Assembly: GCA_947441325.1 (NCBI GenBank)
Contig: CANETR010000152.1
Location: forward strand, 1-5,957
Reading direction: 5' to 3'
Length of the DNA: 5,957 nucleotides
Source: Saprospiraceae bacterium
GTDB lineage: Bacteria > Bacteroidota > Bacteroidia > Chitinophagales > Saprospiraceae
Part shown: positions 1 through 5,665 of the stretch, piece after piece
Numbering within the stretch: the first letter of the stretch is position 1
Layout of the letters: each line of letters begins with the position of its first letter
Translations under genes and position numbers: made by a program
Notes under the pieces: model-generated
Told to the model about the DNA's origin: nothing
The model's database searches: none
The model's input: only the letters and a program-made list of their open reading frames with translations

Positions 1-645
1 CTATTTGCTGCCGGAGCAGGCGATATCGGAAATTATTCTGAATGCAGTTTTAGTGTAGAGGGAATTGGAACCTTTAAAGGCTCAGACGAAAGTAATCCGG
101 TAATTGGGGAAAGGGGAATCAGACATTCGGAACCGGAACAAAAAATCGAGGTAATTTTACCGGCTTATCGCGAATCGGCTATAATCTCGGCCCTGTTTGA
201 GGCTCATCCGTATGAGGAAGTTGCTTATGAAATTGTGAGTCTGGATAATAGTTTTAATGAAATAGGCAGTGGACTTATAGGTGAACTTCACGAACCGCTT
301 GATTCCTTGAGCTTTTTGCATAGCCTTAAAGAAAAAATGAACTGCGAATGTGTAAGACATACTGAAATCCACAAAAAAGAAATAAAAAAAATTGCCCTTT
401 GTGGCGGAGCCGGTTCCTTCTTATTGAAACAGGCAATCAGCGCAGGAGCCGATGTTTTTTTAAGTGCCGATTTTAAATATCATGAATTTTTTGATGCTGA
501 AAAGCGCATCATCATTGCCGATATAGGACATTTTGAAACTGAACAATTTACAATCGAATTAATTTGTGAAATAATATCACAAAATTTTACTACCTTTGCA
601 CTCCGACAAAGTAAAGTAAGAACAAACCCAGTCAATTATTTGTAA
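1..645 (+). CDS. Nif3-like dinuclear metal-centre protein (3' part; start lies left of the window)
   Basis: The frame is open from base 1 to a TAA at 643-645, giving the last 214 residues of a Nif3/YbgI/YqfO-family protein. Family proteins are toroidal hexamers with a two-metal site; the biochemical role is unsettled (GTP cyclohydrolase I type 2 is a common but weak label). Visible residues, numbered from the first codon in the window: an N-terminal stretch around FAAGAGDIGNYSECSFS, then HPYEEVAY near residues 69-76, which belongs to the CutA/PII-like domain inserted in long family members. The C-terminal Nif3 half follows, with CGGAGS at 134-139, DFKYHEFFDA at 157-166 and GHFETE with H177 and E181, the expected late metal ligands. 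The early metal ligands lie outside the window. An internal ATG-like start at 235 would split the inserted domain and is not the real start. The zinc-ribbon gene follows after 68 nt on the same strand. Family assignment is firm; substrate is unknown. Confidence 0.93.
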   Translation, partial: LFAAGAGDIGNYSECSFSVEGIGTFKGSDESNPVIGERGIRHSEPEQKIEVILPAYRESAIISALFEAHPYEEVAYEIVSLDNSFNEIGSGLIGELHEPLDSLSFLHSLKEKMNCECVRHTEIHKKEIKKIALCGGAGSFLLKQAISAGADVFLSADFKYHEFFDAEKRIIIADIGHFETEQFTIELICEIISQNFTTFALRQSKVRTNPVNYL

Positions 646-652
646 TAATTCA

Positions 653-681
653 TTGACAGCGTGTAAGTTTTACTAAATTAG
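653..681 (+). promoter_or_regulatory. Candidate Bacteroidota-type promoter for the zinc-ribbon gene
   Basis: TTG at 653-655 (within TTGACA) is followed after 18 nt by TAAATTAG at 674-681. This differs from the Bacteroidota -7 consensus TAnnTTTG at one fixed position. The spacing is within the range known for -33/-7 elements of this phylum, and the -7 box lies 32 nt before the ATG at 714. The zinc-ribbon gene could therefore be transcribed on its own as well as by read-through from the Nif3-like gene, since no terminator is seen between them. This is inferred from motif and spacing only. Confidence 0.45.
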
Positions 682-713
682 CATCTCATTTAACTGAAAA
701 TATACACTATTTT

Positions 714-1526
714 ATGGCAAAAAAGACTGTAGTCAGTACCGTTTCTATTGAAGAGAAACTGCAAAACCTTTTTGAGCTTCAAACAATTGATTCTCAAATT
801 GACAATATTGAACGACTCAAAGGTGAGCTTCCTATGGAAGTTCGTGAGCTCGAAGACGAAATTGTGGGTTTAGATACCCGTATTTCAAAACTTCAGTCGG
901 AGTTGAAAGAAATGGAATTGAAAATGGCAAAACACAATGCAGCTATTCACGAAGCTGAAGCACTGATTGCCAAATATGAAAAACAACAAGAAAATGTAAA
1001 AAACAATCGCGAGTTTGATGCACTTACTCGTGAGATTGAATTACAACGTCTTGATATCCAATTAGCAAACAAACGCATTCGCGAAGGTCAATCCAATCTT
1101 TCTAATAAAGCTGCTACACTTGAAGCCGCTACTAAAAAGAAAGAAGCCAAGACTAAAGAATTGGATAAAAAAGAAGATGAACTAAAGAAAATCATCGCTA
1201 AAACTGAAAAGGACGAGAAAAATCTTCAGAAAAAAATGGAGAAATCGCGCAAGAAAACTGAAGATCGTATGCTTAAGGCCTATGACAGAATTCGCAACGC
1301 ATACAAAAATCGTCTTGCTGTTGTAACGGTAGAAAGAGATTCATGCGGTGGTTGTTATAACTACATCCCACCACAGGTTCAGCTCGAATTGTCTTCTCGT
1401 AAGAAAATTGTTAGCTGTGAGCACTGCGGCCGTATTTTGGTTGATCGTGAACTTGCCGGATTACAGCCGGAGATTGAACTTGAAAAAGAAGTTGCCGAAT
1501 TTGGTGAACCTGAAGAGTTCTTATAG
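714..1526 (+). CDS. Coiled-coil protein with C-terminal C4-type zinc ribbon
   Basis: The product is 270 residues. Residues from about 12 to 200 are charged, heptad-like helix rich in E, K, L and Q, expected to form a long coiled-coil hairpin. The conserved segment NNREFDALTREIE sits at 97-109. The C-terminal zinc ribbon has C211-G-G-C214 and C235-E-H-C238, which should bind one zinc ion, and the tail (250-270) is acidic. This architecture matches the zf-RING_7 / C4 zinc-ribbon family that includes Chlamydia CT398 (CdsZ) and Helicobacter HP0958 (FlgZ). Those relatives act as adaptors for secretion or flagellar machinery or bind RNA, but no flagellar gene is nearby, so that role should not be transferred. 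No signal peptide is present, so the protein is probably cytoplasmic. The ATG at 714 is chosen because the conserved N-terminal helix begins just after it. It lies directly downstream of the Nif3-like gene and ends before a strong terminator. Confidence 0.93.
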   Translation: MAKKTVVSTVSIEEKLQNLFELQTIDSQIDNIERLKGELPMEVRELEDEIVGLDTRISKLQSELKEMELKMAKHNAAIHEAEALIAKYEKQQENVKNNREFDALTREIELQRLDIQLANKRIREGQSNLSNKAATLEAATKKKEAKTKELDKKEDELKKIIAKTEKDEKNLQKKMEKSRKKTEDRMLKAYDRIRNAYKNRLAVVTVERDSCGGCYNYIPPQVQLELSSRKKIVSCEHCGRILVDRELAGLQPEIELEKEVAEFGEPEEFL

Positions 1527-1544
1527 ATAAAATTCTTAATGTGC

Positions 1545-1578
1545 AAAAGCCTTTAATCCAATTGGATTAAAGGCTTTT
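1545..1578 (+). terminator. Rho-independent terminator, perfect 34-nt palindrome
   Basis: Bases 1545-1561 and 1562-1578 are exact reverse complements. They form a stem of about 15 bp with an AATT loop; the arm begins AAAAGCC and the complementary arm ends GGCTTTT. The hairpin starts 18 nt after the zinc-ribbon stop codon, and its T run (1575-1578, then CC and TTT) gives a U-rich tail. Because the left arm begins with four A residues it could also stop transcription from the other direction. It separates the Nif3 / zinc-ribbon unit from the hydrolase gene, whose start is only 24 nt further on. Confidence 0.85.
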
Positions 1579-1602
1579 CCTTTGTATAAAATTAATTTAC
1601 CT

Positions 1603-2496
1603 ATGAAATCTTATAAAATGAACCTAATCCTTCAACTGCTGATATTTATACCTTTCTTATTTCAGTGTTCGGAGGCAGATAAAAAGGTTAAGTCGGAAGC
1701 AATCAAAATTGAAGATAACTCAAAAGTTCCTTCATTGAGAGATACGCTTATCACCATTAACATAGCCAATGTAAAATGCGATATAGCCTTTCCCGATTCA
1801 GGATCAACATACCGTGGTAATATATTACTACTACAAGGTTTTAATTTTCCGAAAGAAGATTGGTGTAAAAATGCGCCAGCACTTTGCCGCGAAGCCGCCC
1901 GTAGAGGTTATACTATGATTATGCCCGATATGGGTCGTTCTGTTTATGCCGATACTTTTTTTGCTGAAACCGCTCCTATCTATAAAAACCAACCTCTTAG
2001 AAGTGCACTTTGCGACAGCCTTTTTCCTTACTTAAAAAAGAACTTTGATATTTTGCTTAATGAACAATCAAACTTTATCTTAGGACTTTCATCTGGCGCA
2101 AGAGGGGCCGCCTTAATTGTTTTAGAAGAACCAAATCTTTTTAGTGCTGCAGGTTTACTCTCGGGCGACTATGACCAAACGGGCATTCCGGGCGATGTTA
2201 TCATGAAACTATATTATGGAAATTTCGAAAGCAACAAAAAGCGCTGGAAAGAAATTGATAATATTATCACAGATATTGACCAATGGAAAACGCCTGTATA
2301 TATTGGACATGGCAAACTTGACAAGGTAGTCCCGCATGCACAGTCAAAACAACTGAACGATAGTTTAAAAACCAGACTTAAGCCAAATGAACTAATTTTC
2401 AACGAACCAGTCATGGGACACGACTATAAATATTGGGGTTCAGAAACCTTACCAGTTTTAAACTTTTTTGATAGACACAACAAAAACAAAAGCTAA
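1603..2496 (+). CDS. Probable exported lipoprotein, alpha/beta-hydrolase fold (esterase-like)
   Basis: Starting at ATG 1603 the product is 297 residues. It opens with a basic MKSYK, a hydrophobic stretch (about 8-20) and Cys22 in the context FLFQCSEAD. This resembles a lipoprotein signal, though Gln before the Cys is atypical; the acidic residues after the Cys resemble Bacteroidota surface-export signals. The alpha/beta-hydrolase core follows: LLLQGFNFP at 75-83 for the strand and oxyanion region, GLSSG at 161-165 with nucleophile Ser163, Asp240 in GHGKLDKVVP, and His273 in MGHDYKYW. The triad is complete and correctly ordered, so an active serine hydrolase is expected, probably an esterase or peptidase at the cell envelope; the substrate cannot be read from the sequence. 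A TTG at 1582 would start within the terminator tail and add seven residues; ATG 1618 is another possible start that still keeps the signal. The ATG at 1603 fits the basic n-region best. No clear promoter of its own was seen. Confidence 0.85.
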   Translation: MKSYKMNLILQLLIFIPFLFQCSEADKKVKSEAIKIEDNSKVPSLRDTLITINIANVKCDIAFPDSGSTYRGNILLLQGFNFPKEDWCKNAPALCREAARRGYTMIMPDMGRSVYADTFFAETAPIYKNQPLRSALCDSLFPYLKKNFDILLNEQSNFILGLSSGARGAALIVLEEPNLFSAAGLLSGDYDQTGIPGDVIMKLYYGNFESNKKRWKEIDNIITDIDQWKTPVYIGHGKLDKVVPHAQSKQLNDSLKTRLKPNELIFNEPVMGHDYKYWGSETLPVLNFFDRHNKNKS

Positions 2497-2579
2497 GAAA
2501 ATCGCCAAAAACACATTTTTTAAACTTTTTTGTTTTTTTATTTTGAATTTATTTGTTTTATAAAATAATTTGTTTTAAA
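2497..2579. other. AT-rich intergenic spacer
   Basis: This stretch is dominated by A and T with long T runs (for example 2526-2531 and 2533-2539) and contains no reading frame worth calling. The T runs may help end transcription of the hydrolase gene, but no convincing hairpin precedes them. Several TTTG tetramers (2542-2545, 2552-2555, 2569-2572) resemble parts of Bacteroidota promoter boxes. None is preceded by TA at the right distance; the nearest is TAATTTG at 2566-2572, one base short of the consensus, with TTG at 2543-2545 upstream. A promoter for the glucosaminidase gene probably lies here but cannot be fixed. Confidence 0.4.
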
Positions 2580-2640
2580 ATTGCATCAGGTTTTACACAA
2601 GACCTACATGAATTTGTTTACACACTCAATCTGATGCAAT
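2580..2640 (+). promoter_or_regulatory. Structured leader with inverted repeat abutting the glucosaminidase start codon
   Basis: ATTGCATCAG at 2580-2589 is the exact reverse complement of CTGATGCAAT at 2631-2640, and the next base is the A of the ATG at 2641. If transcribed, the long-range 10-bp stem would mask the ribosome-binding region. Inside it, AGGTTTT (2588-2594) can pair with AAGACCT (2599-2605) around an ACAC loop, with one G-U pair. This local hairpin shares bases 2588-2589 with the outer stem, so the two compete at that edge. An 8-bp direct repeat TTTACACA occurs at 2592-2599 and 2617-2624. Alternatively the arms could be a DNA operator. The structure is seen; a regulatory role is inferred. 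Confidence 0.4.
2608..2634 (+). other. Possible 8-codon upstream reading frame (leader peptide)
   Basis: ATG at 2608 opens a frame reading MNLFTHSI and ends with TGA at 2632-2634, six bases before the glucosaminidase ATG and in the same frame. The stop codon lies inside the right arm of the inverted repeat (2631-2640), so a ribosome finishing this frame would keep that arm unpaired. There is no obvious Shine-Dalgarno sequence, which is normal in Bacteroidota. A frame this short can arise by chance, and there is no codon-use evidence; it is listed because of its position. Confidence 0.18.
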
Positions 2641-3573
2641 ATGAACAACACAAATTTTAACCTGGCCGCTTTAATTTGGGAAAACATTTTATTGAAGATA
2701 TTAAGATTCTTTGGTAACCAGTGGGTTCAAGTTTCTGCACTTCTGATTCTGCTATATATGGCAGGTACTGATAAAGTAAATTTTAACTTTAGTAAGATCA
2801 AAACTCAGTCTGCCGATGTTTTTCAAAACGGCGTTTTGTATGGTACACCATTTGGCACTAACCGAACAATTGCTTTGGCTAATGAAAAAAAGGAAGCGCT
2901 TGGATCAAAGATTGAAACAAATAATTTGAACACCGACCCCGCTCCTACTATCAATGAAATGATCAATCCTGTAAGTAGCCTTAGCTTAGCAAATGAGGCA
3001 ACTGCTGTATCATCCGCTCTGAGTAAAGCGGAGCAGGAACAGGCTGCTGGCTTGTCTAACCTTTCGGTAGTGTTTAATGATGCCAATTACTTTGAGAAAA
3101 AAAATATCTCAATGGCGGTTGTAGCGGCTAAACAAATGACTTGCAAAATCTACATTGAAAAATATGCTGCTACAGCACAGGAAGAGGCAAAAATTTACAA
3201 CATTCCGGCAAGCATAACACTGGCACAGGGTTTATTGGAAAGCAATGCTGGTGACAGCAAACTTGCCAAAAAAGAAAACAATCATTTTGGAATTAAATGC
3301 AAGGCTAAGTGCCAGGGCTGCCGTTGTGCCAACTATACGGATGATGACAAATATGATATGTTTAGAATTTTCGATAGTGCCTGGCATAGTTTCCGCGAAC
3401 ACAGCAAGCTGTTGAGCTCGGGTCGATACAAATATCTTACTAAATTAGATCGCAAAGATTACAAAAATTGGGCAAGAGGTTTAAAAAGCGCAGGTTATGC
3501 CACCGATAAAAAATACGCTGAAAAGCTAATAACTATTATCGAGTATTTTAAACTGGATCGTTTTGATAATTAA
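2641..3573 (+). CDS. Membrane-anchored peptidoglycan glucosaminidase (FlgJ-like, GH73 type)
   Basis: The product is 310 residues. A hydrophobic segment at about 29-42, preceded by an amphipathic stretch, suggests an uncleaved N-terminal membrane anchor with the bulk in the periplasm. Residues 45-160 are a low-complexity linker rich in S, A, N and T. The C-terminal domain (about 165-305) matches the mannosyl-glycoprotein endo-beta-N-acetylglucosaminidase family: IPASITLAQGLLESNAGDSKLA at 188-209 with catalytic Glu200, NNHFGIKC at 213-220, and SFREHSKLL further on. It should cleave N-acetylglucosamine linkages in the cell wall during growth or remodelling. An unusual CxxxCxxCxC cluster (C220, C224, C227, C229) sits just after the NHFGIKC motif, where many relatives have a shorter loop. 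The ATG at 2641 is kept because the next Met (residue 40) would remove the anchor. The gene appears monocistronic, with a structured leader before it and a strong terminator after. Confidence 0.9.
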   Translation: MNNTNFNLAALIWENILLKILRFFGNQWVQVSALLILLYMAGTDKVNFNFSKIKTQSADVFQNGVLYGTPFGTNRTIALANEKKEALGSKIETNNLNTDPAPTINEMINPVSSLSLANEATAVSSALSKAEQEQAAGLSNLSVVFNDANYFEKKNISMAVVAAKQMTCKIYIEKYAATAQEEAKIYNIPASITLAQGLLESNAGDSKLAKKENNHFGIKCKAKCQGCRCANYTDDDKYDMFRIFDSAWHSFREHSKLLSSGRYKYLTKLDRKDYKNWARGLKSAGYATDKKYAEKLITIIEYFKLDRFDN

Positions 3574-3621
3574 GATTTGCCTTGCTGATTGAAGTAAATA
3601 TTATCGGTTAAATTACTAAAA

Positions 3622-3656
3622 TGGCCGTCCAGAAGTCTGGGCGGCCACTTTTTATT
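3622..3656 (+). terminator. Rho-independent terminator after the glucosaminidase gene
   Basis: TGGCCGTCCAGA (3622-3633) pairs with TCTGGGCGGCCA (3636-3647), with a single G-U pair, giving a GC-rich stem of 11-12 bp and a very small loop. CTTTTTATT follows at 3648-3656. It begins 48 nt past the stop codon. Read on the opposite strand the hairpin is followed by ATTTTAG, a shorter U run, so it may also stop the convergent amidohydrolase transcript. Confidence 0.88.
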
Positions 3657-3680
3657 AGTAAAATTTATGAAGACAATTCT

Positions 3681-3717
3681 AGTAATTTCAAATATCAAGG
3701 CTAAGAAATTACTTTTT
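3681..3717 (+). repeat. 9-bp inverted repeat with T run between convergent genes
   Basis: AGTAATTTC (3681-3689) and GAAATTACT (3705-3713) are exact reverse complements separated by 15 nt, and the right arm runs into TTTTT (3713-3717). On the plus strand this has the shape of a weak second terminator. For the minus-strand amidohydrolase transcript it lies just past the stop codon but lacks a T run on that strand. The AT-rich arms and longer loop make it much less stable than the hairpin at 3622, so it may be incidental. Confidence 0.3.
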
Positions 3718-3731
3718 GGACTATGGCATTT

Positions 3732-4916
3732 TTAAATCAAACGCTTAACCCTGGTTTTTTCTCCGATAATTCTTTCCTCTTTTTCATGACCATAAAGCAA
3801 ATTGATACCAGGTTTTTTACCAACTTCGAAGCTACCCAGTTCATCGTCAAAACCAAGAGCCCTTGCACCATTTAAAGTTGCCCATGTCAATAATGTTTCA
3901 TCATTTACATATGATTGGTATCTGGCGATTGCCTGCATTTCGCTAAGAATTGATAATTGCCAATTCGACGTGAGGCTATCTGTGCCGATACAAACTTTTG
4001 CATCATTATCAATAAAGATCTGATAATTGGGCAAACTATTTTCAATGTATAAATTAGCATTGGGACAACTAGCCCAAAAGACATTGGAATTCCAGTTTTT
4101 TGCAAAATTTATGTCCTTGGCCGTGGTCAAAGTATTGTGAACAAATAAAGTTCTATGCTTACTGTCCATATTTTCCAGTGCATAATGGATGGCCGTTCTG
4201 CCATTAGGCTGGAATGAACTTAGGGAGATTCCAAACTGTCCGTAAAAATCGACAAAACCGCCACTCCCCTTTAAAAAGAGTTCATTCTCAGGAGGCGTTT
4301 CCTGGTTGTGAATGGATATGGTTTTTACCTCTTCTTTGTTTGCATCATTGATGAGCGAAAAGAGTTTTTCAGATACAGAGTAAGGTGCATGAGGCACACA
4401 GCTTTTTTTACTACCAGGTGCAAGTGGTAAAGTATCATAAACTGCCTTGTATTTTTCGAATTCTGCAACAGCATTTTGATTTTGCAAAAAATCAAAAAAT
4501 TCTACAAAGCTGTAATACTTTAAATTCCCTTTGCTTTTTTGGGCAAATGTGTCGGGTACATTAGAAATATCGCCAACTGCTACAATACCTGCATCTAACA
4601 TTTCCTGTTCTGCTTTTTCTATTGCATCGAGGATAAGTTCCTGTTCAACATTTCTTTTTGTGACTACCGATTTGATAAAATCGATCAGACCAGTACCCGT
4701 GTCAACCTTTGCCTTCATGTGTGAAAGCTCGAGATGACAATGGGCATTAACAAACCCAGGTACTAGAACTCCATTATAAATTTCCAACTCAGATTGATCA
4801 AATTCAGATCGGTCAGCAATGCTTAAAATAATCCCTGAATTATCTGTCACAATGACAGCATTACCAAGTATTTCACCAGAGATGGTAAATACTTTGTCAG
4901 CACTTATCTTTCTCAT
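3732..4916 (-). CDS. Metal-dependent amidohydrolase (chlorohydrolase / purine-deaminase type)
   Basis: The product is 394 residues, a usual length for the COG0402-type amidohydrolases. The N-terminal part (1-50) forms the composite beta domain. LVPGFVNAHCHLELSH at 51-66 supplies His59 and His61, the HxH metal pair. CVPHAPYSVS at 173-182 is the family's substrate-pocket motif. SIHNQE at 201-206 supplies metal-binding His203 and the proton-shuttling Glu206, FVHNT holds His260, and GTDSLTSN at 311-318 gives catalytic Asp313. All expected active-site residues are present, so hydrolytic deamination of an amine or imine on a ring compound is likely. Relatives include guanine deaminase, S-adenosylhomocysteine deaminase and aminodeoxyfutalosine deaminase of the futalosine menaquinone route; I cannot choose between these. 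There is no signal peptide, so it is cytoplasmic. The ATG starts 12 nt after the ppa stop on the same strand, implying co-transcription, preceded only by a weak A/G-rich stretch. Confidence 0.88.
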   Translation of the reverse strand: MRKISADKVFTISGEILGNAVIVTDNSGIILSIADRSEFDQSELEIYNGVLVPGFVNAHCHLELSHMKAKVDTGTGLIDFIKSVVTKRNVEQELILDAIEKAEQEMLDAGIVAVGDISNVPDTFAQKSKGNLKYYSFVEFFDFLQNQNAVAEFEKYKAVYDTLPLAPGSKKSCVPHAPYSVSEKLFSLINDANKEEVKTISIHNQETPPENELFLKGSGGFVDFYGQFGISLSSFQPNGRTAIHYALENMDSKHRTLFVHNTLTTAKDINFAKNWNSNVFWASCPNANLYIENSLPNYQIFIDNDAKVCIGTDSLTSNWQLSILSEMQAIARYQSYVNDETLLTWATLNGARALGFDDELGSFEVGKKPGINLLYGHEKEERIIGEKTRVKRLI

Positions 4917-4928
4917 ATCTTTTTAGAT

Positions 4929-5540
4929 TTATTTTGTAAAATGTGTATTATAATCCTTTAAACCGGCTTTAATAACTTCATAAGCCTCTTCTCTACCATA
5001 CTCGCCTGCAATGCTAACGATACTATCTCTATTATTTTCAGGATCATTTTTATAACTAAGAAAATAATGTTTGATTCTTTTTATTAGTGCTCTGGGTATA
5101 TCAGATATGTCTGTAAAGTGTCCATAAGTTTGGTCCCCTTTTAGAACCGCTATGATTTTATCATCTGTTTCATTTTTATCAATCATACGTAATCCGCCAA
5201 TTGGTAAAGCCTCTACAATGATATCACCCCTTGGGATATATCTGTCGCTTAAAACAATGATATCAAGCGGGTCACCATCTCCTTTAAGATTATCTATACC
5301 GGTTTGTTTCATGCAATATTCAGCTGAAATATCTGCGGAATAAGTCATTGGAATAAAACCATAAAGCAGGGGAACAACACTGGAATATAAATTAGGGCGA
5401 TCTACAATTAAATAACCACTTTCTTTATCAATTTCATATTTCATCTGGTCGCCGGGTACAACTTCAATAAAACATCTTATTTCTTCGGGACAGTTTGGAC
5501 CAGGCTTTATACCGTGCCATGGATGGGCTTTAAATTTCAT
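4929..5540 (-). CDS. ppa: Inorganic pyrophosphatase, family I
   Basis: The product is 203 residues. It hydrolyses pyrophosphate to phosphate with Mg2+ in the cytoplasm, pulling biosynthetic reactions forward. The family signature GDGDPLDI is at 87-94 with metal ligands Asp88, Asp90 and Asp93 (E. coli D65, D67, D70). By alignment by eye, Lys34, Glu36, Arg48 and Tyr60 match E. coli K29, E31, R43 and Y55. Asp121, Asp126 and Lys128 match D97, D102 and K104, and Tyr163-Lys164 match Y141-K142. The active site is therefore complete. Compared with E. coli there are about 18 extra residues between Tyr60 and Asp88 (around MTYSADISAEYCMKQTG), a loop I recall from a branch of the family found in Bacteroidota, chlamydiae and some eukaryotes. 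It is the first gene of a probable operon with the amidohydrolase and has a near-ideal promoter immediately upstream. Confidence 0.95.
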   Translation of the reverse strand: MKFKAHPWHGIKPGPNCPEEIRCFIEVVPGDQMKYEIDKESGYLIVDRPNLYSSVVPLLYGFIPMTYSADISAEYCMKQTGIDNLKGDGDPLDIIVLSDRYIPRGDIIVEALPIGGLRMIDKNETDDKIIAVLKGDQTYGHFTDISDIPRALIKRIKHYFLSYKNDPENNRDSIVSIAGEYGREEAYEVIKAGLKDYNTHFTK

Positions 5541-5559
5541 TTAATTTTAGAATTTGAAT

Positions 5560-5588
5560 CAAAAATAGATAAAAATTGAAAGAGGCAA
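5560..5588 (-). promoter_or_regulatory. Bacteroidota-type promoter for ppa and the amidohydrolase
   Basis: Read on the minus strand, TTG (5588-5586) is followed after 18 nt by TATTTTTG (5567-5560), a full match to the -7 consensus TAnnTTTG. The -7 box ends 19 nt before the ppa ATG, so the leader would be only about a dozen bases. Spacing is identical to that of the candidate at 653-681. This is the best promoter match in the window; it is assigned from motif, spacing and position only. Confidence 0.65.
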
Positions 5589-5620
5589 TAAAAAGAACCT
5601 AATTTTAATATGCAGTTAAT

Positions 5621-5638
5621 ATAAGAGTCTTATTTTTA
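5621..5638 (+). promoter_or_regulatory. Short palindrome overlapping a possible -7 box
   Basis: ATAAGA (5621-5626) and TCTTAT (5628-5633) are exact inverted repeats around a single G. The right arm overlaps TATTTTTA (5631-5638), which differs from the Bacteroidota -7 consensus TAnnTTTG only at the last base and lies 27 nt before the ATG at 5666. No TTG is found at the matching upstream distance, so the promoter call is weak. The palindrome could be a small operator, but AT-rich DNA produces such repeats by chance. Confidence 0.22.
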
Positions 5639-5665
5639 GAAGTTAAAACCAAGAAAACGGTACCA

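Noticed and set aside
157..372. Minus-strand 71-codon frame within the Nif3-like gene
   Set aside because: It overlaps strongly conserved Nif3 sequence on the other strand and has no recognisable content.
235..645. Separate short gene beginning at 235
   Set aside because: Conserved Nif3 family sequence continues upstream in the same frame to base 1 with no stop, so this is the interior of a longer gene cut by the window edge.
1348..1530. Plus-strand 60-codon frame overlapping the end of the zinc-ribbon gene
   Set aside because: It covers the conserved zinc-ribbon codons in another frame, and the zinc-ribbon reading is clearly the real one.
1582..1602. TTG start extending the hydrolase by seven residues
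   Set aside because: It begins right in the terminator tail and would put extra residues before a normal basic signal-peptide n-region; the ATG at 1603 is the simpler choice.
2506..2545. Hairpin terminator for the hydrolase gene from the A-rich and T-rich runs
   Set aside because: Only a short A/T pairing without G-C pairs can be drawn; such pairing is expected in AT-rich DNA, so no terminator is called.
2823..3086. Open frame of 87 codons on the minus strand inside the glucosaminidase gene
   Set aside because: It is antisense to the linker of a well-supported gene, resembles no family I know, and has no promoter or start context; it arises from the codon pattern of the real gene.
3905..4105. 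Second minus-strand frame within the amidohydrolase gene, suggesting a frameshift
   Set aside because: The amidohydrolase reads through all its motifs without interruption, so there is no frameshift and this frame is a shadow.
5152..5343. Plus-strand frame antisense to ppa
   Set aside because: It mirrors the pyrophosphatase signature region and has no independent coding evidence.
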